A DNA stretch of 64,000 nt from Azospirillum sp. OGB3 (lineage in GTDB: Bacteria > Pseudomonadota > Alphaproteobacteria > Azospirillales > Azospirillaceae), in NCBI RefSeq assembly GCF_014192915.1, contig NZ_JACHYN010000002.1, positions 682,001-746,000 of the forward strand, in the 5' to 3' direction. Shown here in pieces: positions 36,428-46,425 of this stretch (positions within the stretch are counted from its first letter, which is position 1; the number at the start of each line of letters is the position of its first letter). The notes beneath the pieces are model-generated. The model had not been told where the DNA came from, did no database searches, and worked only from the letters and a program-made list of their open reading frames with translations. Made by a program: the position numbers and the translations under genes.

Positions 36428-37819
36428 ATGGACAGTGTGTTCGGCGGCCGCTCTCATCTGATTGCGGACATTGCCACCGAAGCGGGCAATCTCGGCATCG
36501 AGATCGCGGACATCGCGGGCCATGTGGAGGAGGTCAATGGCCGCCTCGGCCATCAGGCCAACGTTTTCGCGCAGTTGCGCGGCACTGGGAACAAGATGTC
36601 GGAGAGCACGCAGCGCATCTCCGCCGCCGCGACCGTGGCGCGTTCCGTGACCGAGGAGGCCCGGCAGGAGGTCGAATCGTCCCATGACCGCGTGCAGCGC
36701 TCCATGAACGACATCCACGCCCTCGTCGCCGCCGTGGGGAGCATCGAAGGGCAGATCGCCGGCCTTCAGGAGGCGCTGGACCGCGTCGGCCGTGTGGCCA
36801 AGGAGATCTTCGTCATCGCCAAGCAGACCAACCTGCTGGCGCTCAACGCGACCATCGAGGCCGCCCGCGCCGGCGAAGCCGGGCGCGGCTTCGCCGTGGT
36901 GGCGAACGAGGTCAAGGCCCTGTCCAAGAAGACCAGCGAGGCGACCACGGAGATCGACGCCACGCTGAAATACCTCAACGACCAGGCCCAGCGTTTGATG
37001 GCGGAAAGCGCGTCCAGCGCCGGCAAGGCCCGCGCGGTGAGCGAGGGCACCACCGCGATCGGCGCCGTCATCGAAACCGTCGGCCGCGCCATGGCGGAGC
37101 TGAACGGCGAGACGGACAAGATCGACGCGGCCTCGTCCGAGATCGGTGCCAACTGCGAAGAGCTTCAGCACGAGATCGACGACCTCGCGGTCGGCGTGCA
37201 GCTTTCCAGCGACAATCTGGCCCAGGCGCGCGACCGCGTGAACACGCTGGTCGGGATGAGCGAGCGGCTGATCGGCATCACCGCCGAACTGGACGTGGAG
37301 ACGGTGGACACGCCCTTCATCCGCATGGTCCGCGACGCCGCGTCGCGCATCTCCGCCGATTTCGAGGACGCGCTTGTGCGCGGCGAGGTGCGCGAGGGCG
37401 ATCTGTTCGACAGCAACTACCAGCCCATCCCCGGCTCCAACCCTCAGCAGCACATGACGCGCTTCACCCAGTTCTGCGACCGCATGCTGCCGAAGGTTCT
37501 CGATTCGCTGCTGGGGCAGAGCGAGCGCATCGTCTTCTGTGTCGCGGTCGACTCGAACGGCTATCTGCCGACCCACAACCGTAAGTTCAGTCAGCCTCAG
37601 GGAGCCGACCCCACCTGGAACGCGGCCAATTGCCGCAACCGGCGCATCTTCAACGACCGGGTCGGCCTTGCGGCGGGTCGCAGCACGAAGCCGTTCCTGC
37701 TCCAGACCTACCGGCGCGACATGGGCGGCGGCCAATACACCCTGATGAAGGATGTGTCGGCGCCGATCACCGTGCGCGGGCGCCATTGGGGCGGCCTGCG
37801 TCTGGCCTACAAGGTCTGA
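36428..37819 (+). CDS. Soluble methyl-accepting chemotaxis-like protein with C-terminal sensory domain
   Basis: A 463-residue protein without transmembrane helices. The N-terminal two thirds are helical with the chemoreceptor hairpin tip [20 protein letters not shown] and then [14 protein letters not shown]. After about residue 300 comes a globular domain with [20 protein letters not shown] and [10 protein letters not shown], common in alphaproteobacterial receptors. The sensory part thus follows the signalling part, the reverse of membrane receptors. The 161-base upstream gap is AT-rich and should hold the promoter. Confidence 0.9.
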   Translation: MDSVFGGRSHLIADIATEAGNLGIEIADIAGHVEEVNGRLGHQANVFAQLRGTGNKMSESTQRISAAATVARSVTEEARQEVESSHDRVQRSMNDIHALVAAVGSIEGQIAGLQEALDRVGRVAKEIFVIAKQTNLLALNATIEAARAGEAGRGFAVVANEVKALSKKTSEATTEIDATLKYLNDQAQRLMAESASSAGKARAVSEGTTAIGAVIETVGRAMAELNGETDKIDAASSEIGANCEELQHEIDDLAVGVQLSSDNLAQARDRVNTLVGMSERLIGITAELDVETVDTPFIRMVRDAASRISADFEDALVRGEVREGDLFDSNYQPIPGSNPQQHMTRFTQFCDRMLPKVLDSLLGQSERIVFCVAVDSNGYLPTHNRKFSQPQGADPTWNAANCRNRRIFNDRVGLAAGRSTKPFLLQTYRRDMGGGQYTLMKDVSAPITVRGRHWGGLRLAYKV

Positions 37820-38020
37820 GCGGCCGCCGGACCGCCACCCGCGACAGGCTCCGGCGGCGTTCGATCCCCCATGGTTTGAGTGCCATTGAACGTTGCGGTT
37901 TTGTGATTGCATTCATTGAATGCCGACGGGGTGGGTTGCGGATGATCGGCTGAGCCGGAAAAAATCGGTCGTTCGGTCGTCCACGGGCGTCATCGCTGAT
38001 GATCCTGGGAGGTGATGTTC

Positions 38021-39055
38021 ATGCCCGAGCGAATCGTGGCCTTGTCGCGCGCCGTGTCCGATCTCGCCACGCGCAAGATGGATGAAATCCAAGCCGTTAC
38101 GAACACGACCAAGATCCTGGCGCTCAACGCCCTGATCGAAGCGACGCGCGCGGGGGAGGCCGGACGCGGTTTCGCCGTGGTGGCTCAGGAGGTGAAGGCC
38201 ATCTCGGAGCGAATCACCGGCATCGGTCACGAGTTGCGCGTTCAGATGGCGGTTCAGACGGACGAGTTGAACACGCTGGGCAACCGCTTGGTCTCGCAGT
38301 TGCGTGGCGGCCGGCTCGCCGATCTGGCACTCAACATGATCGACATCATCGACCGCAATTTGTACGAGCGGTCCTGCGACGTGCGCTGGTGGGCCACCGA
38401 CCGCGCCGTGGTGGATTGCGCCGCCGACCCCTCCGAATCCAACCGCCGCGACGCCGCGCAGCGGCTGGGAGTCATCCTTGGCGCCTACACCGTCTATCTC
38501 GACCTCTGGGTCGTCGACGCCAAGGGCGTGGTTCTGGCGAACGGACGGCCCGACCGCTACCGCCGCGCGGTGGGCGCGTCGGTCGCGTCCGAGCCCTGGT
38601 TCCGCGAGGCCATGGCGACCCGCAGCGGCACTGAATTCTCGGTGGCCGACATCGGCACCAACGACCTTCTGGACCGCGCCACCGTCGCCACCTACGCCAC
38701 GGCCATCCGGGCCGGCGGGGACGAGGGGGGAGCCGTCATCGGGGTGCTGGGCGTTTTCTTCGATTGGCAGCCGCAGTCCCAGGGCGTGGTCGACTCCGTC
38801 CGCTTGACGGAGGAGGAGCGCGTCCGGACCCGTTGCCTTCTTGTGGACAGCCGTCACCGCGTGATCGCCGCGTCCGACCGCAGGGGTGTCCTGACGGAAA
38901 GCTTCCCCCTGCGCACCGGCGGTCAGGGGCAGGGCAGCTATTCCGACGACCACGGGCGTGTGGTCGGTTTCGCCGTGACGCCGGGCTATGAAACCTACAA
39001 GGGGCTCGGCTGGTTCGGAGTGATCGTCCAGGAGTCCGTCGATCGTTGCGAATAG
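38021..39055 (+). CDS. Truncated chemoreceptor-like protein with C-terminal Cache-like domain
   Basis: A 344-residue soluble protein. Only a short signalling segment is present at the N-terminus (TKILALNALIEATRAGEAG then FAVVAQEVKAIS), lacking the long helical arms of a normal receptor. A linker leads to a Cache/PAS-like ligand domain (about 120-340) with LDLWVVDAKGVVLANGRPD, EPWFREAM and LVDSRHRVIAAS. GGAGG at 38008-38012 sits 8 bases before the ATG, which decides the start over GTG 38012 and ATG 38015. It lies 200 bases after another soluble receptor. Confidence 0.85.
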   Translation: MPERIVALSRAVSDLATRKMDEIQAVTNTTKILALNALIEATRAGEAGRGFAVVAQEVKAISERITGIGHELRVQMAVQTDELNTLGNRLVSQLRGGRLADLALNMIDIIDRNLYERSCDVRWWATDRAVVDCAADPSESNRRDAAQRLGVILGAYTVYLDLWVVDAKGVVLANGRPDRYRRAVGASVASEPWFREAMATRSGTEFSVADIGTNDLLDRATVATYATAIRAGGDEGGAVIGVLGVFFDWQPQSQGVVDSVRLTEEERVRTRCLLVDSRHRVIAASDRRGVLTESFPLRTGGQGQGSYSDDHGRVVGFAVTPGYETYKGLGWFGVIVQESVDRCE

Positions 39056-39154
39056 GCGTGTTGGATTGCAGCAATTCGATACTTTTGAGTGCTTCGCCTG
39101 AAATGCTGGCGAAACACCCCCGTGGTGCAGTTGAACCATGGAAAGGTGCTTCGC

Positions 39155-39388
39155 ATGCAGGCTCTCAGGCAGATCGTGATCGTACCGGAACAGGAAGACG
39201 ACCTCGTCGCGGAGGCGATCCGCGACGTGCGTATGGCCGACGTCATCGATCAGGCCACCAAGGACCGGCTGGTGGATGGGCTGACCGTTCTGAAGGCCGG
39301 GCTTCCCTGTTCCGATGCGGGCTGCACCGGATGTTTTCACCGCAGGTCCTGCGAACGTTTCATCGAAAGCATCCTGTGGACCAGTTGA
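39155..39388 (+). CDS. Small four-cysteine protein (77 aa)
   Basis: A 77-residue protein with a hydrophobic N-terminal strand (RQIVIVPEQ), an acidic helix, and a C-terminal cluster CSDAGCTGCFHRRSC. The C-x4-C-x2-C-x5-C spacing could bind zinc or an iron-sulphur cluster. The start follows AAAGG. It is 99 bases downstream of the truncated receptor gene and may be transcribed with it. No family is recognised. Confidence 0.65.
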   Translation: MQALRQIVIVPEQEDDLVAEAIRDVRMADVIDQATKDRLVDGLTVLKAGLPCSDAGCTGCFHRRSCERFIESILWTS

Positions 39389-39553
39389 AATCGGGCCAAT
39401 CCGGAAGGGGGCGGCCTCACTCTTTGGAACCGGTGGGGCTGTGACGGTCGTCACCGCGTAAACCGAAAACCATGCTAAAATGCCGTTTTAACGGTCCCCG
39501 CACGGCGGCGTCAGGCGGTGTGTGGCCCGGAGATTCCGCGTCTTGAGGTCGGT

Positions 39554-40378
39554 ATGGGCTTTTCGGTGACCTTCTGGGGGGTGCGGGGCACGGTTTCATG
39601 TCCTCTGCCGTCCCATATGGGCTTTGGCGGCAACACGAGTTGCGTCGAGGTTCAGGCGGGCGACCAGCGCATCGTCATCGACGCCGGCACCGGAATCCGC
39701 ATGCTCGGAAAGCGCCTGCTGAAGGAGGGCGCCACCGACGCGACCCTGCTGATGAGCCACACCCACCTCGACCACATCTGCGGCTTCCCCTTCTTCGCCC
39801 CAGCCTACAGCAAGGGCTTCCATCTGCGCATCGTCTCGGGCCATCTGAGCGGCACCCCCGGTATCGAGGCGGCGATGGCGCGGCAGATGGAGCGTCCCCT
39901 GTTCCCGGTGCCGATGCGCACCATGGGAAGCAACATCGTCTTCGACGAGATCACGGCCGGCGACCGGTTCGCGCTGGGCGAGGGGGTGCGGGTCCGCACG
40001 GCCCGGCTGAACCACCCGGACGGCGCCACCGGCTACCGCATTGAGCATCTCGGCAAGTCCTTCGCCTATGTGACCGACACCGAGCACGTGCCGGGACATC
40101 CCGACCGCAACATCCTCGAATTGATCGATGGCGCCGACCTCGTGCTCTACGACAGCACCTACACGGACGAGGAGTGGCAGAACCGCGTCGGCTGGGGCCA
40201 TTCGACCTGGACCGAGGGCGTCCGGCTGGCCCAGGCGGCCGGGGTGAAGCGGCTGGTGCTGTTCCACCACGACCCCGACCATGACGACGCCACCATGACC
40301 GCCATCGAGGCGGCGGCCCAGGCGGTGTTTCCGGACTGCTTCGCCGCGCGGGAAGGGATGACGGTCACGCTGGCCTGA
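39554..40378 (+). CDS. MBL-fold metallohydrolase (RNase Z/phosphodiesterase-like)
   Basis: A 274-residue metallo-beta-lactamase-fold protein. The metal site HTHLDH is at 69-74, with further ligands in TDTEH and in LVLFHHDPDHDD near the C-terminus. The N-terminus FWGVRGTVSCPLP and FGGNTSCVEV match the GVRGS-type subgroup often found next to signalling genes, some members of which act on cyclic nucleotides. The substrate here is unknown. The start at 39554 is chosen because the fold begins there; ATG 39518 is upstream in frame. Confidence 0.85.
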   Translation: MGFSVTFWGVRGTVSCPLPSHMGFGGNTSCVEVQAGDQRIVIDAGTGIRMLGKRLLKEGATDATLLMSHTHLDHICGFPFFAPAYSKGFHLRIVSGHLSGTPGIEAAMARQMERPLFPVPMRTMGSNIVFDEITAGDRFALGEGVRVRTARLNHPDGATGYRIEHLGKSFAYVTDTEHVPGHPDRNILELIDGADLVLYDSTYTDEEWQNRVGWGHSTWTEGVRLAQAAGVKRLVLFHHDPDHDDATMTAIEAAAQAVFPDCFAAREGMTVTLA

Positions 40379-40459
40379 CCTCGGCTTGGTGCCTATGGCC
40401 CGACCCGGTGCCGGGCCGTTATAGAGGGGCTTTCTCCACCCCGCAGCGAACCCTCATCC

Positions 40460-41746
40460 ATGCCCACTTCCTTTCTGGCCGTTCCGCCCATGACGCTGAC
40501 GGTCGTCGCGCTGTTCGTCGTCACCTATGTCGGCATGGCGCTGGGACGCTTTCCCGGCCTGCGCATCGACCGCACCGGCATCGCGCTGGTCGCGGCGATC
40601 CTGCTGCTCGCCATCGGGGCGCTGGAATCGGGGCAGGTGACGGAAGCGATCGACTTCCCGACCCTGTTCATCCTGTTCGGACTGATGGTGCTGTCCGCCC
40701 AATACGCGGCCAGCGGCTTCTACGACTGGTGCGCCCTGCGGGTGGCGCAGGCGGCGCGCTCGCCGGCGCGGCTGCTGGCGGTGACGGTGGTGGTGGGCGG
40801 CGGCCTGTCGGCGATCCTCGCCAACGACGTGGTGGTCTTCGCCATGACGCCGATGCTCTGCGTCGGGCTGCTGGCCCGCCGGCTGGACCCGCGCCCCTAC
40901 CTGATCGGCTTGGCCGGAGCGGCGAACGCCGGCTCGGCGGCGACGGTGATCGGCAACCCGCAGAACATCCTGATCGGCCAGATGGGCCATCTGGATTTCT
41001 GGCGCTTCCTGGCGGTGTGCGGGGTGCCGGCGCTGGTCGGCCTTCTGGTGGTGTATGCCGTGGTGTGGCTTGCCTGGCGGGGCCGCTTCGGCGAGCCGGA
41101 TGACGGCGCGGCGGGCAGCGGGGCGACCGGGGAGGGCGGGGCGGAGCCGGTGACGTTGGACCGGGCGCAACTCGGCAAGGCGGTCGTGGCGACCCTGGCG
41201 CTTCTCGGCCTGTTCACCACCGACCTGCCGCACGAGATCGGCGTGCTTCTGGTCGCCGGGGCGATGCTGATCAGCCGGCGGCTGGCCTCGCGCGGGATGC
41301 TGGGCATGGTGGACTGGCATCTGCTGGTCCTCTTCGCCGCGCTGTTCGCCATCAACCACGCGCTGAAGCTGACCGGCCTGCCCGCCGAGTTCGTGTCCGG
41401 GCTGGAGGCCGCCGGCTGGTTGCCCGACCGGCTGGCCGTGATGACCCCGCTCGCCCTGGCGGCCAGCAACAGCATCGGCAACGTGCCGGCGGTGATCCTG
41501 CTGCTCGCCGCTTGGCCGTCGCCGCCGGAAGGGGCGCTCTACGGGCTGGCGATCCTGTCCACGCTGGCCGGCAACCTGCTGATCCCCGGCAGCCTCGCCA
41601 ACATCATCGTGGTGGAGAGGGCGGCGGCCTCCGGCGTCCGGCTCGGCTTTGTGGAGCACGCCCGATGCGGCATTCCGATGACCCTTTTGTCGATGGGATT
41701 CGCCGTTTTGTGGTTGTGGGGCACCGGCTGGATGCGTCTGAGCTGA
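40460..41746 (+). CDS. SLC13/ArsB-like anion permease
   Basis: A 428-residue protein with about eleven transmembrane helices in two inverted repeats. Diagnostic loops are ILANDVVVFAMTP with SAATVIGNPQNILIG in the first half, and AASNSIGNVPAVILL with LAGNLLIPGSLANII in the second. These NP/GN loops form the anion and sodium sites of the ion-transporter superfamily. The substrate could be dicarboxylate, sulphate or another oxyanion. ATG at 40490 is a possible later start. Confidence 0.87.
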   Translation: MPTSFLAVPPMTLTVVALFVVTYVGMALGRFPGLRIDRTGIALVAAILLLAIGALESGQVTEAIDFPTLFILFGLMVLSAQYAASGFYDWCALRVAQAARSPARLLAVTVVVGGGLSAILANDVVVFAMTPMLCVGLLARRLDPRPYLIGLAGAANAGSAATVIGNPQNILIGQMGHLDFWRFLAVCGVPALVGLLVVYAVVWLAWRGRFGEPDDGAAGSGATGEGGAEPVTLDRAQLGKAVVATLALLGLFTTDLPHEIGVLLVAGAMLISRRLASRGMLGMVDWHLLVLFAALFAINHALKLTGLPAEFVSGLEAAGWLPDRLAVMTPLALAASNSIGNVPAVILLLAAWPSPPEGALYGLAILSTLAGNLLIPGSLANIIVVERAAASGVRLGFVEHARCGIPMTLLSMGFAVLWLWGTGWMRLS

Positions 41747-41873
41747 TTTTTCTCCTTATGGGCTATGCGAATGGTGCCGCCCCTCTCCGTCCGGGGCATT
41801 GCCCTCTCTTCGCAAAGCAAAAAACTTGGGGTGGCCTCTTCGAGGCATGCCCCGAGGCGGAAAGCCCGAGGCA

Positions 41874-41908
41874 CAGACGCCCAAAGCTCAGACGCCCAAG
41901 CTCAGACG
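41874..41908 (+). repeat. Short tandem repeat upstream of the GT2 gene
   Basis: cagacgcccaaagct, cagacgcccaagct and cagacg follow one another, and gcccagacgcccc recurs just inside the gene. The nearby string ccgaggc also occurs three times. The array ends about 15 bases before the ATG and may result from replication slippage. Confidence 0.6.
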
Positions 41909-41923
41909 AAGGACGGAAACCGT

Positions 41924-42940
41924 ATGTCAGAAGCCCAGACGCCCCGGACGCTGGACACCGGAGCCCAGGAACGGCCTCGGGAAACGCCCTGGGAGACGCC
42001 GGTCGTCGCGGTGGTGGTCACCCACAACCGTCTGGCCCTGCTGAAGACCTGTCTGGCGGCCATCCATGGGCAGGAGCCGCGACCCGACCGCATCGTCGTG
42101 GTGGACAACGGCTCCAGCGACGGCACCGCGGAATGGCTGGCCGAGCAGCGGGCGGTGATGCCGGAGCTTCTGGTGGTCCGGCAGGCCAACATCGGTTCCG
42201 CCGGCGCTTATCACACCGCCTTCGCCACAGCGTTGGAACTGGGCGCCCGCTGGATCTGGAGCACCGACGACGACGGCATCCCGGCGCCCGGCGCGCTGGC
42301 CGAACTGCTGCGCCAGGGCGAACGGCACGACCTCGACCTCGTCGGGCCGACCGTGGTCGCCGCGGAGGACCGCGGCGATCTGGCCTTCACCATGCAGGGC
42401 TTCACCAAAGCCGACGCCTTCGCCGCCGCGGCGCAGGACGGCATCGTGCCGGGCACCATCGCGCTGTTCAACGGGACCCTGCTGCGCCGCCGCGTGTTCG
42501 AGCGGATCGGCAACATCAAGCGCGAGATGTTCATCTGGGGCGACGAGTGGGAGTTCACGCTGCGCGCCCGCCGGGCCGGGCTGCGCGACGCGACGGCGGT
42601 GCGCGCCCTGCACGTCCACCCGCGCAACCGCCGCACCCAGCGCCCGCTGGCCGGCGGCTTCCTCGGCACGGTGGAGGAGATGCCGGAGAACCGCGCCCCC
42701 TATTTCTTCCGCAACATGGGCTACATCCACGCCACCTACGAGCGCAAGTCCATCGCCCGCATGATGGTCAAATACACGCTCTACTACCTGCTGCACCGGC
42801 GCGTCGACATGAAGGGGCTGCGCGGCTTCTGGACCCATTACCGGGCCGGCCTGCAGAACCGCTATCCGGAAGACCTGCAAGCGTCCCCCACGGCCGCCGC
42901 GCCCGCCGCTCCGCCCCAGTCCTTCCCGAAAAGCGTCTGA
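41924..42940 (+). CDS. Family 2 glycosyltransferase (GlfT/rhamnosyltransferase-like)
   Basis: A 338-residue GT-A enzyme. The N-terminal fold begins VVAVVVTHNRLALLKTCL with VVVDNGSSDGT. The metal motif is STDDDGIP, and the C-terminal acceptor part includes FIWGDEWEFTLRARRAG, close to the WGDE-type motif of galactofuranosyl- and rhamnosyltransferases. A variable Pro/Ala tail ends the protein. AGGA upstream supports the ATG at 41924. A large membrane protein gene follows after 10 bases, suggesting a two-gene glycan unit. Confidence 0.87.
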   Translation: MSEAQTPRTLDTGAQERPRETPWETPVVAVVVTHNRLALLKTCLAAIHGQEPRPDRIVVVDNGSSDGTAEWLAEQRAVMPELLVVRQANIGSAGAYHTAFATALELGARWIWSTDDDGIPAPGALAELLRQGERHDLDLVGPTVVAAEDRGDLAFTMQGFTKADAFAAAAQDGIVPGTIALFNGTLLRRRVFERIGNIKREMFIWGDEWEFTLRARRAGLRDATAVRALHVHPRNRRTQRPLAGGFLGTVEEMPENRAPYFFRNMGYIHATYERKSIARMMVKYTLYYLLHRRVDMKGLRGFWTHYRAGLQNRYPEDLQASPTAAAPAAPPQSFPKSV

Positions 42941-42950
42941 GGGGGGCCGC

Positions 42951-44534
42951 ATGTTCAGGGATTTCACCCTCGACGGGCGGGCGGCGTCGCGCGCCGAGTC
43001 CGTGTATGTCTGGCCCGCCGCCCTGCTGATCCTGGTGGCGGCTTCGGTCCCCGTCTGGATGTTCGAGATTCCGGCGCTGGGCGACTATGTCAACCACGTC
43101 ACCCGCATGTATGCCCTGGCCCATCTCGACCAGGACCCGGCGCTGGCGCAATTCTACATGGTGCGCTGGGCGATCATCCCCAATCTGGTGATGGACATCG
43201 TCGTGCCGCCGCTGGCCAAGCTGATCGGGGTGCACACGGCGAGCCGGCTGTTCGTCACCGCCAGCTATCTGGTGCTGGTGACCGGCTCCATCGCGCTCTA
43301 CCGCGCCGTCTGGGGCCGGGTGGAGCTGGGGCCGCTGGCCGCCGGGCTGTTCCTCTACACGCTGTCCACCTACATGGGCCTGTTCAACTACCTGTTCGGG
43401 CTGGGGCTGGCGCTGTGGGGAATCTCCGGCTGGATCGTGATGCGGGAGCGGGCGCCCTGGCAGCGCGGGCTGGCCTCGCTCGCCATCGTGCTGCTGCTGT
43501 TCATCTCGCACCTGTTCGCGCTCGGGCTCTACGGCCTGACGCTGCTGTCCTTCGAGGGCTGGCGGCTGTGGCGGAGCGGCGGCTGGCGCCACCCGCGGCG
43601 GGCGCTGCCGGACGCGCTGGCCTTCGGACTGCCCTTCCTGATCGTGCCGCCGCTGCTGCTGATGAGCCCGTCGTCGGGCTTCGCCGACGCGGTGCTGTGG
43701 GTCGGCACGGCGAAGCTGATGGGTTTCGACTTCCTGTTCGGGGGCTACGCCGACACGGTCGGCTATGTGACGGGGATCGCCGTCGGGCTGGGCCTCGCCT
43801 GGGGCTTGTGGAGCGGGGCGCTGCGCGTCCATCCGGTCGGCGCCATCACCATTGGGCTGGGGCTGGTGGTCTATGCGGCGATGCCGCTGGTCCTGTTCGG
43901 CTCCTGGTTCGCCGACAGCCGCCTGCCCATCGGCATCGCCTTCGTCGCGCTGGGTTTCGTCCGGTGGGAGTTGGCGACCTCTGCCATGCGGGCGGCCTTC
44001 CTGTCGGTGGTGGTCGCGCTGTCGCTGCTGCGCAGCGCCGACGCCGGGGTGGGGCTGGCCAAGGTGGACCCGCTGCTGGAGGAGGTGCGCCAGTCCCTGC
44101 AGCGGATCGAGCCGGGCAGCACGGTGCTCGCCACCTACGCCGACGAGACGCTGCACAAGTCGATCTTCCGCGCCACCCAGTTCACCGACGACCGCGCCCT
44201 GTCCTTCGGCCTGCACCACGCGCCGGTGCTGGCGCTGATGGAGCGCTCCAGCCTCGTGCCGATCGCCTTCACCCATCCGGGCAAGCAGGTGCTGCTGCTG
44301 AAGCCGGAGTATGCGGACCTGGACGGTGATTTCACCTACATGCCGCGCATCGGCTATGTTGCCGACGCGGTGCGCCAGCCGGGCTTGCGCGACAACCATT
44401 ACTGGGCCGACTGGCCCCGCCGCTTCGGTTACGTCTATGTGCTGTTCAGCGAGCCGGGCCGGGCAAATCCGGTGCCGGAGCATCTGACGCTGGTGCAGGA
44501 GGGGCGGTATTTCCAGCTCTACAAGGTGAAGTGA
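42951..44534 (+). CDS. Polytopic membrane protein, possible GT-C glycosyltransferase
   Basis: A 527-residue protein with about ten transmembrane helices in the first 370 residues and a soluble C-terminal domain (about 375-527). The first extracytoplasmic loop holds EIPALGDYVNHVTRMYALAH, an acidic motif placed as in GT-C enzymes that use lipid-linked sugars. No named family is recognised. It follows a GT2 gene by 10 bases, so a role in adding or modifying surface glycan is likely but inferred. An inverted repeat follows its stop. Confidence 0.75.
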   Translation: MFRDFTLDGRAASRAESVYVWPAALLILVAASVPVWMFEIPALGDYVNHVTRMYALAHLDQDPALAQFYMVRWAIIPNLVMDIVVPPLAKLIGVHTASRLFVTASYLVLVTGSIALYRAVWGRVELGPLAAGLFLYTLSTYMGLFNYLFGLGLALWGISGWIVMRERAPWQRGLASLAIVLLLFISHLFALGLYGLTLLSFEGWRLWRSGGWRHPRRALPDALAFGLPFLIVPPLLLMSPSSGFADAVLWVGTAKLMGFDFLFGGYADTVGYVTGIAVGLGLAWGLWSGALRVHPVGAITIGLGLVVYAAMPLVLFGSWFADSRLPIGIAFVALGFVRWELATSAMRAAFLSVVVALSLLRSADAGVGLAKVDPLLEEVRQSLQRIEPGSTVLATYADETLHKSIFRATQFTDDRALSFGLHHAPVLALMERSSLVPIAFTHPGKQVLLLKPEYADLDGDFTYMPRIGYVADAVRQPGLRDNHYWADWPRRFGYVYVLFSEPGRANPVPEHLTLVQEGRYFQLYKVK

Positions 44535-44545
44535 GGCGGGTGCGG

Positions 44546-44652
44546 TTGCCCCCTCCCTAACCCTCCCCCGCTGACGCAGGGGAGGGGATTGCCGCCGCTT
44601 CCCAGAAGGCACCCTCCCCTGCGTCAGCGGGGGAGGGCCGGGGTGGGGGCAA
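44546..44652. repeat. GC-rich intergenic palindromic repeat, copy 2 (paired arms)
   Basis: A large inverted repeat: the left arm ttgccccctccctaaccctc continues with ccccgctgacgcaggggagg, and the right arm is ccctcccctgcgtcagcggg followed by ggagggccggggtgggggcaa. Each arm is about 40 bases and itself partly palindromic. It sits between two convergent genes (membrane protein and CobW GTPase) and could act as a two-way transcription stop. Confidence 0.85.
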
Positions 44653-44661
44653 GGAGTGCCC

Positions 44662-45800
<1,139 letters not shown>

Positions 45801-45804
<4 letters not shown>

Positions 45805-46307
45805 GGGGTCTTCTCCTGGCAGTCGGTGCATGTGCCGCGCACCTCGACGGTGGGGCGGCTGACCTGGAAACCATGCTCGGCGGCGATGGTGCCGATGGCG
45901 GCGCGGATGCGCGGGTCGTCGATCTCCACGGCGTTGCCGCAGGTCTCGCACACCAGGAACTGCCCGGAATGGACGGCCCCCGGCGCCGCGCAGCCGATGT
46001 AGGCGTTCAGCGATTCGATGCGGTGGACCAACCCGTGCTCCACCAGGAACTCCAGCGCGCGGTAGACGGTCAGCGGGGCGGTGGCCTTGCCCTCGCGCTG
46101 GCTGAGGTCCTCAAGGATGGCGTAGGCGCCGCGCGGCTTGTGGCTGTTCCACACCAGCTCCAGCACCTGCCGGCGGAGCGCGGTCAGCCGCGCGCCGCGT
46201 TCCGCGCACAGGGCGTCGGCGCGCATCAGCGCGTCGGCGATGCAATGCGCGTGGTCGTGCCCGTGGCCGGAGGCCGGGCCAGCGGTGGAATGCGGATCGG
46301 TGGTCAT
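45801..46307 (-). CDS. zur: Zur-type zinc uptake repressor (Fur family)
   Basis: A 168-residue Fur-family protein. It has a His-rich start (GHGHDHAHC), a winged helix ([20 protein letters not shown] with [13 protein letters not shown]), and a dimerisation domain with the structural zinc cysteines CETCGN and CTDC. Its operon partner, a His-rich CobW GTPase, supports zinc rather than iron as the effector. A near-palindromic GTTAT-CTT-ATTAC lies four bases upstream of the ATG, consistent with autoregulation. Confidence 0.9.
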
Positions 46308-46310
46308 GGC

Positions 46311-46323
46311 GTTATCTTATTAC
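46311..46323. promoter_or_regulatory. Candidate Zur operator upstream of zur-cobW
   Basis: GTTATCTTATTAC is palindromic except for one base (GTTAT / ATTAC against ATAAC) and lies directly before the zur start. It resembles the GTTATA-x-ATAAC core of Zur boxes and is AT-rich in a GC-rich context. Confidence 0.45.
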
Positions 46324-46353
46324 ATCGCCGGACGCCGACACCAGACAAAGAAG

Positions 46354-46385
46354 AAGGGCGGCCCCGGACGCGGGGGCCGCCCTTT
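46354..46385 (-). terminator. Rho-independent terminator after phoX
   Basis: On the minus strand, AAGGGCGGCCCC and GGGGCCGCCCTT form a perfect 12-bp stem with a loop of about 7 bases, followed by a T/C-rich run (cttctttg). It lies 41 bases after the PhoX stop codon. Confidence 0.85.
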
Positions 46386-46425
46386 CAAGGCGTATCGCTG
46401 GATTATGGGACGGACGCCCGTGGGG

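Noticed and set aside
37823-37862. Terminator after the first soluble receptor gene
   Set aside because: gccgccgga/tccggcggc can pair, but the loop is long and no T-run follows.
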